Assembly (NCBI RefSeq): GCF_024611995.1
Contig: NZ_CP102509.1
Coordinates: forward strand, 3,534,001-3,598,000
Source of the DNA: Streptomyces sp. NBC_00162
GTDB lineage: Bacteria; Actinomycetota; Actinomycetes; Streptomycetales; Streptomycetaceae
DNA: 64,000 bases
Reading direction: 5' to 3'
Shown here: piece by piece, positions 39,168 to 46,998 of the stretch
Position numbering within the stretch: position 1 is the first letter of the stretch
Layout of the letters: every line of letters begins with the position of its first letter
Notes under the pieces: model-generated
Databases searched by the model: none
Seen by the model: the letters and a program-made list of their open reading frames with translations, nothing else
What the model was told of the DNA's origin: nothing
Position numbers and translations under genes: made by a program

Positions 39168-39494
39168 TCAGGCCTGACCCGTCTCGAAGCGGCTGATGCG
39201 GCCGTCAGGGGTGACGCGGAAGTTCCAGGCGGTGCGCATCTCGCCCCAGGTGTCGTTGCGGTAGTTGACGACCAGGTGGTGACCCCCGTCGGACTCGGAC
39301 TCGACCTGCATGTGGCCGCCGGAGTCGAAGATCTCCTTGTCGATCCACTGGTGGACGTCGCGGTCCGAACCGTCGTCGGACATGGTCGCGTCGGGGGTCA
39401 GCAGTGCGAGGAAGGCGTCCTTGTCGTGGCCGTTGACGGCGGCGACGAAGGCGCCGACGACGGGGTCGGACAGCTTGCCTGGGGTGAGGGTCAC
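39168..39494 (-). CDS. NTF2-like (SnoaL-type) small protein
   Basis: A 108-residue protein with the cone-shaped NTF2 fold pattern: an N-terminal helix FVAAVNGHDKDAFLALLTPDA followed by beta strands HHLVVNYRNDTWGEMRTAWNFRV and RISRFETG. Such domains occur in isomerases, hydrolases and cyclases of many types. GTG 39494 has GGAGG several bases upstream. A 26-base palindrome lies 29 bases before its start. Activity unknown. Confidence 0.82.
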   Translation of the reverse strand: MTLTPGKLSDPVVGAFVAAVNGHDKDAFLALLTPDATMSDDGSDRDVHQWIDKEIFDSGGHMQVESESDGGHHLVVNYRNDTWGEMRTAWNFRVTPDGRISRFETGQA

Positions 39495-39522
39495 AGCGGC
39501 CTCCTGGTCGGGCTTACGGGCC

Positions 39523-39548
39523 CACGGGCGTACGGTCGTACGCCCGTG
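39523..39548. promoter_or_regulatory. 26-base perfect palindrome upstream of the NTF2-like gene
   Basis: CACGGGCGTACG (39523-39534) and its reverse complement (39537-39548) flank a GT centre. It sits between two minus-strand genes, 29-54 bases upstream of the NTF2-like start. It could be a terminator for the deacetylase gene or an operator; the symmetry and almost absent loop favour a protein-binding site. Confidence 0.5.
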
Positions 39549-39612
39549 ACCAGGGAACACCCCGGGCCGGTCCGGGGCGTCGACCCTCACCCGTTCGCCG
39601 CCGGACGGCGTG

Positions 39613-40470
39613 TCAGGAGGGGTCGGGGGCCTCGGGGACGGTGCGGACCGGGAAGCCCGTCGGCCGGCCCTGCTCCTTCAGCCAGGCCAGCACCTGGTCG
39701 AGGGCGTCGACGGTCTGTGCGCGGTTGCCGCCGCCGTCGTGGAAGAGCACGGTCGGGCCGTTGCCGATCTCGCGCTTGACGGCGTCGACGATGGCGGCCG
39801 TGCCCGGCTTGCCGAAGTCCTTGGTGTCCACGTTCCAGCCGAGCGGGCGCATCCCGTGTGCGGCGGCCAGGCGCCGGCTGTCGGGGGTGAAGGCGCCGCC
39901 GGGGGCCCGGTAGTAGTCGACCTTCGCGCCGGCGCCCGCGGCTTCCTCTATCAGCCGCTTCGCGTCCAGGATCTGCTGTTCCTGGTAGGCGACGGGCTTC
40001 TTGTCCATGGCCGTGTCGTGGTCCATGGTGTGGTCGCAGAGCCGGTGGCCGGCTGCGACGACCTGCTTGACCAGGTCGGGATGGGCCTTGGCCTGCGGAC
40101 CGATCATGCAGAAGGTGGCCTTCACGTCGTGCTGCTTCAGCACGTCGAGGACCTTCGGGGTCCAGCGGGGGTCGGGGCCGTCGTCGATGGTGATGTTGAC
40201 GGCGTTTCCGCCGCTTTCGGAGGCGTGGGCTATGCCCTCGGGTATCCGCTCCGGCTGCTGCTGGCCGGGCTGGCCCGCCTGGCCGGGTTGGCCCGCCTGG
40301 CCGGGGTTTTCGGCTTCCTTCTCCCGGGACACGTTCCGATGCGCGGGCTCGTGCCCCGATTCCACGGCGGCCGCCACGCCCCACACCGTCGCCGCCACGG
40401 CTACGGCGGAAGCCGCGACGACGGCGCGGGCCCGGATGCCCTTCTCGTTCATGCGCGCCAAGAACCCCAT
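39613..40470 (-). CDS. Polysaccharide deacetylase (NodB domain), membrane-anchored or secreted
   Basis: Deacetylates an N-acetylated polymer such as peptidoglycan or chitin outside the cell. A hydrophobic anchor (about residues 17-38) is followed by a Gly/Gln/Pro repeat linker and a carbohydrate esterase 4 domain. Motifs: TIDDGPD (Asp96-Asp97), HTMDH (metal ligands His147, His151), RAPGG, and VLFHDGG near the C-terminus. The ATG at 40470 has GGGGAGTGG upstream; GTG two codons earlier is also possible. Confidence 0.9.
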   Translation of the reverse strand: MGFLARMNEKGIRARAVVAASAVAVAATVWGVAAAVESGHEPAHRNVSREKEAENPGQAGQPGQAGQPGQQQPERIPEGIAHASESGGNAVNITIDDGPDPRWTPKVLDVLKQHDVKATFCMIGPQAKAHPDLVKQVVAAGHRLCDHTMDHDTAMDKKPVAYQEQQILDAKRLIEEAAGAGAKVDYYRAPGGAFTPDSRRLAAAHGMRPLGWNVDTKDFGKPGTAAIVDAVKREIGNGPTVLFHDGGGNRAQTVDALDQVLAWLKEQGRPTGFPVRTVPEAPDPS

Positions 40471-40662
40471 GTCCACTCCCCATCCGCCTCGTCCGCGTTC
40501 TGTGGATCAGGACGTTCGTCGCAGCAGGGGGGTTCCAGCCGAAGAGCCCATAAATTCCAATTAATGGGACAGATGGGATCGGTGGGACTTTAGTCCTCGA
40601 TCGTCCCGAGTTCCTGCCCTTGCGCAACCGAGGTGAAACGGTTCGTCTTCCTGGTCCGCCCC

Positions 40663-42267
40663 TCAGGCGGAGGCGGTGACGGGTTCTTGTGGGGCGGGTG
40701 CGGTCTTGTCGTCCTGGCTCGCGTCGCTCGCAGTGTTGTTGGGGGTGGGGGTGCCGCGGAGGGGGACTTCCTTGATGAACAGGGCGGCTGCGAAGCCGAG
40801 TACGGCGATGATGGCGCCGAGGAGGAAGGCGGAGTGGGTGCCGACGGCGACCGCGTACTGGTAGGCCTCGCGGATGGTGTCGGGGAGTTTGGCCAGGCTG
40901 GCGGCGTCGAGCTGGGCGGAGCCGGCGGCCGCGGCGGCCTGGGTGCCGAGTTCGTCGGTCATGGTGGTGGTGACCTGGTGGGTGAACAGGGTGCCCATCA
41001 GTGCGACTCCGAAGGCGCCGCCGAGGGTGCGGCCCAGGGCGGTGGTGGAGGAGGCGACGCCCATGTCCTTCAGCTCGACGCTGTTCTGTGCGACGAGCAT
41101 GGTGATCTGCATGAGGAACCCGATTCCGGCGCCGAGGACGGCCATGTAGAGACCGGAGACGAACCGGGGGGTGGCGGTGTCCATCGTGGAGGCGAGGAAG
41201 AGTCCGAGGACCACGAGTGCGCCGCCGGCGATCAGGAAGATCTTGTATTTGCCGGTGTTGGTGGTGATGCGGCCTGTGATCATCGAGACGGCCAGCATCG
41301 AGCCGAGCAGGGGCAGCAGGAGCAGCCCGGAGTTGGTGGCCGAGGCACCCTGGACCGCTTGCAGGAACAGGGGGAGGTAGAACACGCCGCCGACGGTGAC
41401 GAACCCGACGAGGAACCCGATCAGGGCGATGAGGCTGAAGTTGCGGTTGCGGAAGACGTGCAGCGGCAGTACCGGCTCGGCGGCCTTCGTCTCCACGTAC
41501 AGGAACGCGGCGGTGGACAGGACGCTGACGGCGATCAGGGTGGTGATGCGGGCGGAGGACCAGGCGTACTGGGTGCCGCCCCAGGTCGTCACCAGCACCG
41601 TGGAGGTGATCGCGGCGGTCAGCAGCGCCGCCCCCAGGTAGTCGACCTTCGGACGGGTGTCCTGCGTCTTCTTGGGCAGGTGGAGGACCGCGGAGACCAT
41701 GACCAGGGCGACGGCGGCGAGCGGCAGGTTGATGTAGAAGGACCAGCGCCAGCCCAGGTGATCGGTGATCGCGCCGCCGATCAGCGGGCCGCCGATCATG
41801 GAGATCGCCGAGACGGCGGCCATCATGCCCTGGTATTTGCCGACCTCACGGGGCGGGATCACACTGCCGATGATCGCCATCGCGCCGACCAGCAGACCAC
41901 CCCCGCCCAGACCCTGGATCGCACGGAACGCGATCAGCTGGCCCATGTCCTGCGCCGCCCCGCACAACGCGGAGCCGATCAGGAAGATCACCACCGAGGT
42001 CAGGAACGCGCCCTTGCGCCCCCACATGTCACCGGCCTTGCCCCAGATCGGGGTCGAGGCCACCGTGGCCAGGGTGTAGATGGTCACCACCCACGACAGA
42101 TACTCCAGACCGCCCAACTCACCGACGATCGTCGGGATCGCGGTACTGGTGATCATCGTGTCGAGCGAGGCCAGCAGCATCGCGATCATCACCGACATGA
42201 GGACGACCCGCACACTGCGCGGCTTCCCGCCCTTCGAAGTCCCGGCAGAATTGACTGTGTCCACCAT
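40663..42267 (-). CDS. MFS drug-efflux transporter, DHA2 (EmrB/QacA) family
   Basis: A 534-residue, 14-helix proton-driven exporter. Family features include LDTMITSTAIPTIVGELGG in helix 1, RAIQGLGGGGLLVGAMAII, and GWRWSFYINLPLA of the DHA2 group. GGGGAGGGGAC precedes the ATG. It is divergent from a TetR gene, and a long inverted repeat lies between them, so it is almost certainly repressed by that regulator and induced by a toxic ligand. Confidence 0.94.
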   Translation of the reverse strand: MVDTVNSAGTSKGGKPRSVRVVLMSVMIAMLLASLDTMITSTAIPTIVGELGGLEYLSWVVTIYTLATVASTPIWGKAGDMWGRKGAFLTSVVIFLIGSALCGAAQDMGQLIAFRAIQGLGGGGLLVGAMAIIGSVIPPREVGKYQGMMAAVSAISMIGGPLIGGAITDHLGWRWSFYINLPLAAVALVMVSAVLHLPKKTQDTRPKVDYLGAALLTAAITSTVLVTTWGGTQYAWSSARITTLIAVSVLSTAAFLYVETKAAEPVLPLHVFRNRNFSLIALIGFLVGFVTVGGVFYLPLFLQAVQGASATNSGLLLLPLLGSMLAVSMITGRITTNTGKYKIFLIAGGALVVLGLFLASTMDTATPRFVSGLYMAVLGAGIGFLMQITMLVAQNSVELKDMGVASSTTALGRTLGGAFGVALMGTLFTHQVTTTMTDELGTQAAAAAGSAQLDAASLAKLPDTIREAYQYAVAVGTHSAFLLGAIIAVLGFAAALFIKEVPLRGTPTPNNTASDASQDDKTAPAPQEPVTASA

Positions 42268-42311
42268 GTCCCCTCCCCTGACCCTGCTTCACGCATCGCC
42301 CACCACACGGC

Positions 42312-42377
42312 ACTTACTTGCCGCCCGGCTAGTTCACCACTAAGGTAGACCCGTAACTAGCCGGGCGTCAAGTAAGT
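42312..42377. promoter_or_regulatory. Long inverted repeat operator between MFS and TetR genes
   Basis: Arms 42312-42334 and 42355-42377 are reverse complements over 22 of 23 bases, each carrying AACTAGCCGGGCG next to CAAGTAAGT. A 20-base spacer separates them. This fits two TetR dimers controlling the two divergent promoters. Confidence 0.75.
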
Positions 42378-42408
42378 ACGAGTGAGCATGCGAGCCGAAG
42401 GAGATTCC

Positions 42409-42987
42409 ATGTCCAGCAGCACTGCGCAGAGACGGCGCGGGGACACACGTCAGCGCATCCAGGACATCGCCCTGGAGCTGTTCGTCGAGCAGGGCTACGA
42501 GAAGACCTCGCTCCGCGAGATCGCCGAGCGCCTGGACGTCACCAAAGCCGCGCTCTACTACCACTTCAAGACCAAGGAAGACATCATCGTCAGCGTCTTC
42601 AACGACCTGACCCGGCCCATCGACGAACTCATCACCTGGGCCCAGCAGCAGCCCCCCACCCTGGACACCAAGCGGGAAGTGCTGCGCCGCTACAGCGAGT
42701 CGATGGGGGCCGGCGCCTCACTCTTCCGCTTCATGCAGGAGAACCAGGCGACGATGCGCGAACTGAGCATCGGCGAGACCATGAAGAACCACATGGCCGA
42801 ACTGGTCGAACTCCTGCGCACCCAGGACGGCCCCCTCACCGACCAAGTCCGCTGCGTCAGCGCCCTCTTCACCCTCCACGCCGGGATGATGTACCTCCAG
42901 CACGTCGAAGGCGACCCCGAAGAAACCCGCCTCGCCGCCCTGGAGGTCGCAACCGACCTCATCACGCAGGCCCACCAGGCGGCATAG
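42409..42987 (+). CDS. TetR/AcrR-family repressor of the MFS exporter
   Basis: A 192-residue regulator. The N-terminal helix-turn-helix reads IQDIALELFVEQGYEKTSLREIAERLDVTKAALYYHFKTKEDI, and the ligand domain follows. ATG 42409 has AAGGAG eight bases upstream; an upstream in-frame GTG at 42382 would include the ribosome site. It is divergent from the DHA2 exporter with a strong shared operator. Confidence 0.93.
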   Translation: MSSSTAQRRRGDTRQRIQDIALELFVEQGYEKTSLREIAERLDVTKAALYYHFKTKEDIIVSVFNDLTRPIDELITWAQQQPPTLDTKREVLRRYSESMGAGASLFRFMQENQATMRELSIGETMKNHMAELVELLRTQDGPLTDQVRCVSALFTLHAGMMYLQHVEGDPEETRLAALEVATDLITQAHQAA

Positions 42988-43008
42988 CGCGGACAGACGA
43001 GTTGCCAC

Positions 43009-43434
43009 TCAGACGAGCCGGCGGTCCTCGGCAGCGATGGGGACGTCATTGACGCTGGCCTCGCGCCGCCGCATCAGGCCGTTGCCGTCGAACTCCCACT
43101 GCTCGTTGCCGTGGCTGCGCCACCACTGGCCGGAGGCGTCGTGCCACTCGTACTCGAAGCGCACGGAGATGCGGTTGCCGGTGTATGCCCAGAGCTCCTT
43201 GCGGAGCCGGTAGTCCAGCTCGCGCTGCCACTTGTCGGCGAGGAACTCCCGGATCTCGGCGCGGCCGGTGAGGAAGCGGTCGCGGTTCCGCCACTGCGAG
43301 TCCTCGGTGTACGCGAGGGCCACGCGCTCGGGGTCCCGGCTGTTCCAGGCGTCCTCGGCGGCCTGCACCTTGGCGCGGGCGGACTCTTCGGTGAAGGGCG
43401 GCAGGGGCGGGCGTGGCGTGGTGGTGGCAGTCAT
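43009..43434 (-). CDS. DUF1348 (NTF2-like) protein
   Basis: A 141-residue NTF2-fold protein of the DUF1348 family: [41 protein letters not shown] and [38 protein letters not shown] are characteristic. The ATG at 43434 has GAGAGGGA upstream; an upstream in-frame ATG at 43458 is less likely. It is divergent from a TetR gene with a shared palindromic operator, so it is probably the regulated target. Substrate unknown. Confidence 0.88.
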   Translation of the reverse strand: MTATTTPRPPLPPFTEESARAKVQAAEDAWNSRDPERVALAYTEDSQWRNRDRFLTGRAEIREFLADKWQRELDYRLRKELWAYTGNRISVRFEYEWHDASGQWWRSHGNEQWEFDGNGLMRRREASVNDVPIAAEDRRLV

Positions 43435-43468
43435 GGCGGTCCCTCTCTGACACGACACGGAAAACGTT

Positions 43469-43497
43469 CGTTCTCACGCTAGAGAACGCACGTTCTC
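43469..43497. promoter_or_regulatory. TetR operator between DUF1348 and TetR genes
   Basis: GAGAACGCACGTTCTC (43482-43497) is a 7-2-7 inverted repeat, and another CGTTCTC half-site at 43469-43475 pairs with the GAGAACG at 43482-43488. It lies 35 bases from the DUF1348 start and 33 from the tetR start. Confidence 0.75.
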
Positions 43498-43529
43498 CAC
43501 GCAAGCGAAAACTGGATTACCCTTCCCCC

Positions 43530-44072
43530 ATGGACGACGAAGAGGCCCGCACCCGACTCCTGGACGCGGCGGAGGCACTGTTCTACGCCGACGGCATCCA
43601 GGCCGTCGGCATGGACCGCATCCGCGCCGACTCGGGCGTCCCGCTCAAGCGGCTCTACCGGGTCTTCCCGGCGAAGGAAGCCCTGGTCACGGCGTACCTG
43701 GAACGCCGGGACCGGCGCTGGACGACGAGCCTGCGCGAGGCGGTGACAGGCTCCCCGACCCCGGTCCTCACCGTCTTCGACTGGCTGGCGGACTGGTTCT
43801 CCGAGCCGGATTTCCGGGGCTGCGCGTTCCTGAACGCGTACGGGGAACTGGGCGCGGGCGGCCCGCCGGCGGTCCTGGACGTCGTACGCCGCCACAAGTC
43901 CGAACTCCGCGCCCTGCTGGCCGAGCTCGCCGGCCCTGACCACCCGGCCCTGGCGGACCAGCTGCTGATCCTGGTCGAGGGCGCAACGGTGGTGGCCGCC
44001 CTGGAACCGGGCCCGGAACCGGCGCGTCGGGCGCGGGAGGTGGCGGAGCGGCTGATCGCCGCGACGGGGTGA
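43530..44072 (+). CDS. TetR/AcrR-family regulator
   Basis: A 180-residue regulator whose helix-turn-helix is LLDAAEALFYADGIQAVGMDRIRADSGVPLKRLYRVFPAKEAL, of the group often paired with NTF2-like or oxidoreductase genes. The C-terminal domain has DWFSEPDFRGCAFLNAYGELG, a typical ligand-domain piece. No ribosome site is clear; TACCCT five bases before the ATG may be a -10 for a leaderless message. It is divergent from the DUF1348 gene. Confidence 0.9.
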   Translation: MDDEEARTRLLDAAEALFYADGIQAVGMDRIRADSGVPLKRLYRVFPAKEALVTAYLERRDRRWTTSLREAVTGSPTPVLTVFDWLADWFSEPDFRGCAFLNAYGELGAGGPPAVLDVVRRHKSELRALLAELAGPDHPALADQLLILVEGATVVAALEPGPEPARRAREVAERLIAATG

Positions 44073-44217
44073 CGCTCGCCGCCCCGGGGCGGGGTGACGG
44101 GCGGACGTTCCGGCAGACGGCGTAGGGGGGTCCGCCACCGCTCGCTCCCGCCCGCGCGCGGACGTAGCGTCGCAGGCGGACCCCCTCCCGCCGGATCACG
44201 GAATCGAGGAAGCCGAG

Positions 44218-44499
44218 ATGGCAGTTCTGGTCTACAACCGGGGCGCGGACTGGACCCAGGAGCTCTACCAGGCGATGCACGACCGGGTACTCCCGGACCC
44301 CGCGAACCCGCCCGCCGGACTCCTCGCCCACATCGCGTCGCCCAGCGACAGGGGCGGCTGGCAGGTCATCGACGTATGGGAGTCGGAAGCCGACTTCCAG
44401 CGCTTCGCGGAGGAGACGATCGCCCCTGCCGCAAAGGACCTCGGCGCCCCGCCGTTCGAGACGAAGGTGATCCAGATCTACAACCACCTGATCCCGTAG
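44218..44499 (+). CDS. Small protein, antibiotic-biosynthesis-monooxygenase-like fold
   Basis: A 93-residue protein. LLAHIASPSDRGGWQVIDVWESEADFQRFAEETIAPAA has the strand-helix pattern and the ..vdvWeSeadf..F.. block of dimeric alpha/beta-barrel (ABM-like) proteins. GAGGAAG precedes the ATG. Its TAG stop is immediately followed by the convergent stop codon of the next gene with no intervening base. No co-factor or substrate can be inferred. Confidence 0.75.
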   Translation: MAVLVYNRGADWTQELYQAMHDRVLPDPANPPAGLLAHIASPSDRGGWQVIDVWESEADFQRFAEETIAPAAKDLGAPPFETKVIQIYNHLIP

Positions 44500-45267
44500 T
44501 CAGGCCGCGCCGCCGGCCTCGGCGATGGCCGCCCAGATGAGGGCGGCCGCCTCCATCTCGTCCAGCCACACCACCCGGAGTTCCGCGGCCTCCTCCGGGG
44601 AAACGGGCAGCTGCGTGCCGGTCGGCTCCCAGCGCAGGCTGTCCCGGCCGAACGCCTCGTCGTACGGCACGCTGCGCACCGCACGCCTCCGCAGCAGGGG
44701 GCCCTGCCGGTCGGCCGCGGTGTAGTAGGTGATGCGGCCCTCGGCGTCCACGGCGTCGAGCAGTGCGGGGTCGAGGGAGCTCAGCGGGGGATTGGCGACG
44801 CGGCCCACCAGAGTTCCGCGGCGCACCGTCACACCGGTCAGGTCGAGGAAACCGCCGCTGTCCTGGAAGAACGCTCCGCCCCGCTCGTAGAAGAGCAGGA
44901 GCGGCTCGTAGGGGTCGGGTAGGTCCGGAAGGGCTTCCGGATGCCGCGCCCGGTAGTCCGCCAGCCGCACCACACCCGCACAGGTCCGCTTGACGGCGCC
45001 GACGCAGATGATCTGGCCCAGGTATTGCCGGAGTTGTGCATCGACCTCCGGGGGAAGCGCGAATTCGGGGTCCACGTAGTCGACGACGTCGAAGAACGGC
45101 CACATCGCCTCGGCCGAGTAGGCCTGCGCCCATATCCCGGCCCGCCGCAGGTACTCACGAAACAACAGGCGACGGGACATGACGTGCACGAGCACGTCGT
45201 CCCACTCCCCGTCCCATTCCACCGCCCGAAGGCGCTCCAGCACGAGTGACGCCGCCCGGTCGCTCAC
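44500..45267 (-). CDS. Hypothetical protein downstream of the T7SS toxin region
   Basis: A 255-residue soluble acidic protein that was not recognised. Notable segments are REYLRRAGIWAQAYSAEAMWPFFDVVDYVDPEF and PYEPLLLFYERGGAFFQDSGGFLDLTG. The latter is reminiscent of immunity-type proteins and of proteins that accompany polymorphic toxins. It is the last minus-strand gene of the accessory block, separated from the preceding gene by 33 bases. An immunity role is only suggested by location. Confidence 0.65.
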   Translation of the reverse strand: MSDRAASLVLERLRAVEWDGEWDDVLVHVMSRRLLFREYLRRAGIWAQAYSAEAMWPFFDVVDYVDPEFALPPEVDAQLRQYLGQIICVGAVKRTCAGVVRLADYRARHPEALPDLPDPYEPLLLFYERGGAFFQDSGGFLDLTGVTVRRGTLVGRVANPPLSSLDPALLDAVDAEGRITYYTAADRQGPLLRRRAVRSVPYDEAFGRDSLRWEPTGTQLPVSPEEAAELRVVWLDEMEAAALIWAAIAEAGGAA

Positions 45268-45300
45268 TTCACGATCCCCTGCTTGTCCAAATGCCGTCGT

Positions 45301-45996
45301 CTACCCGAATACGGCGTCGGTGAGGTCCGGCCCACGTCCGTCGATGAGGTCGGGAGCCTCGAGCCCGTAGCCCTCGGCTCGACCGTAGTACGTCGGCTCG
45401 CCGGGCTCCGCTTCGACCCCGAGCAGCTGGTCGAGCTCCCGCAGGGCTGACGCGAGCCGCGGCGCGTTGTTGGCATGGATGGCCGGGTGCGGCTTGCCCC
45501 GGAAATCGCACTGACCCCATACGTCGTGGTACACGGTCAGTTCGGCCGAGGGGCCGATCTCGTCGGGTGACACCATGAGTTCGACCAGGCGGTACTCGTT
45601 GTGGCGGGTTCCGCTCGCGTCGAACCAGGCGCCGGATCCCGACACGAGGATGCCGCCCATCTCCGCCTGCGGATGGCCGCCCGGCTGGCAGGCGCGGAGG
45701 TCACCGGGCAGTGCCGGATCACCGAGCGCACGCCTGCCGAGGTCGAGGCGGCTGTGAATGCCGAGGCCGCCCTTGCCGACCTGGAACCAGTTCCACTCAA
45801 GTGAGGCTGGCTCCAGCAAAGCGTGCTTCTGAAGCACCGCACCCATGCGCGCCGCGGTCCTGAGCGCGGACTCCAGACCGGGCTCCGCCACGTCATCCAG
45901 ATCCCAGAACCACGAGCCGCATTCTTTCGGCGCGCGCATCAGCATCGGCATGGAACTTCCGTACGACTCGGCGGCATTGATCGAAAGCAATGACAT
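45301..45996 (-). CDS. Hypothetical protein in the T7SS toxin region
   Basis: A 231-residue soluble protein without recognised family. Pieces such as CGSWFWDLDDVAEPGLESALRTAARMGAV and AELTVYHDVWGQCDFRGKPHPAIHANNAPRLASALREL suggest a mixed alpha/beta fold. The start is unclear: ATG 45996 has no ribosome site, whereas ATG 45951 has GGAAG four bases before it and would remove 15 residues. Its position between the T7SS-associated gene and another unknown gene suggests it belongs to the toxin-immunity cluster. Confidence 0.65.
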   Translation of the reverse strand: MSLLSINAAESYGSSMPMLMRAPKECGSWFWDLDDVAEPGLESALRTAARMGAVLQKHALLEPASLEWNWFQVGKGGLGIHSRLDLGRRALGDPALPGDLRACQPGGHPQAEMGGILVSGSGAWFDASGTRHNEYRLVELMVSPDEIGPSAELTVYHDVWGQCDFRGKPHPAIHANNAPRLASALRELDQLLGVEAEPGEPTYYGRAEGYGLEAPDLIDGRGPDLTDAVFG

Positions 45997-46019
45997 CGGG
46001 GCGGACGAGCGATATCCAG

Positions 46020-46583
46020 TCAGCTCAGCAGATCGGCGACAGGAACTTGCACGGAAATGACGCCTCCGGGGTTCAGTTTCAGGTGGGCATCGATCGGCAG
46101 GCTGGCTGCGAGTCGGAGAGCATCCATCTTCCGCAGCTCGGGAGCCGTGCCGGGGGCATGACGCACATCGGTGAAGGCTTCCACGACCCCGCTACCGCCT
46201 GCTACCGCGCGATGTTCCCCGAGGCCGACGATCGAGTCAGGGATCAGGAAAACACTGGATTTCGCGAGTGCCTGACAGATGGCAGCTTCGGGCCCGTACC
46301 CAGTGACAGCAAGCTGAATGGCCGCATCTACCGGATCTGTCGGCTCAGGCATTCCCATGGTGCGCGGCGAAGGGCGATATTTCGAGTTGCCTTTAAATTC
46401 ATCGGTGATCACACCATCGTCGTCGACTTTCCAGGCACCCATGATGGCGTAGGGCGGGACCCGACCATGCGAATCGACGAACGGGTCGATCGCATAGACC
46501 CAGGAGCCAGGGTTCCTCGCCGCTTCCGCGCGCATGGATTCCGTGATCCATCGAGCCGGGTCTGGAGTCAGTGATTCACTCAT
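46020..46583 (-). CDS. Type VII secretion system-associated protein
   Basis: A 187-residue protein resembling the streptomycete family annotated as T7SS-associated. Typical pieces are NPGSWVYAIDPFVDSHGRVPPYAIMGAWKVDDDG, YRPSPRTMGMPEPTDPVDAAIQLAVTGYGPE and the closing LKLNPGGVISVQVP. Its molecular role is unknown. The start overlaps the end of the upstream gene by eight bases (46576-46583), making it part of the toxin operon. The DNA here looks less GC-rich than its surroundings. Confidence 0.78.
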   Translation of the reverse strand: MSESLTPDPARWITESMRAEAARNPGSWVYAIDPFVDSHGRVPPYAIMGAWKVDDDGVITDEFKGNSKYRPSPRTMGMPEPTDPVDAAIQLAVTGYGPEAAICQALAKSSVFLIPDSIVGLGEHRAVAGGSGVVEAFTDVRHAPGTAPELRKMDALRLAASLPIDAHLKLNPGGVISVQVPVADLLS

Positions 46584-46998
46584 GTCCCTTATTTCTCAGT
46601 CTGCGAACGAAGTCCCTCTGTTCGCCCACGTAGGCGAGCCGACCGTACTCGACGTCCGGCACTGCGCCGAAGATTCCGACAGTGACCGGCCGATCCACAA
46701 GGGGCCAGCGGTAGGCCTTCCTGCCGCCTCCCATTTCCAGTGCCATCCTACTGGGATACACGTCACGACAGGCACCCTCGACCGCGGGCTTCAACCCTTC
46801 CCGCTCAAGACCTGAGCGAACATCCGCCAGAGCCTCAAAGAGATTCCATGCAGTAGCCTCTACGACCTTGTCGAAGTAGGAAATTCGGACCGTATATTCG
46901 GTATCCAAAAATTCCGCGACCAGCCTTCCCGGCGTGGACCCGACTTCGGAGACGAGAATGACCTCCGAGTCATGCAGCATTTCCATCTCACGGGACAC
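46576..46998 (-). CDS. Candidate immunity protein for the ADP-ribosyltransferase toxin
   Basis: A 140-residue soluble protein with no firm family. It carries ACRDVYPSRMALEMGGGRKAYRW, a motif I associate with small proteins encoded beside T7SS substrates. Its GTG start has GAGG six bases upstream and overlaps the end of the toxin gene by 11 bases (46988-46998); its own end overlaps the T7SS-associated gene. Gene order directly behind a toxin domain is the usual place for the cognate immunity gene. Function is inferred from location only. Confidence 0.62.
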   Translation of the reverse strand: MSREMEMLHDSEVILVSEVGSTPGRLVAEFLDTEYTVRISYFDKVVEATAWNLFEALADVRSGLEREGLKPAVEGACRDVYPSRMALEMGGGRKAYRWPLVDRPVTVGIFGAVPDVEYGRLAYVGEQRDFVRRLRNKGHE

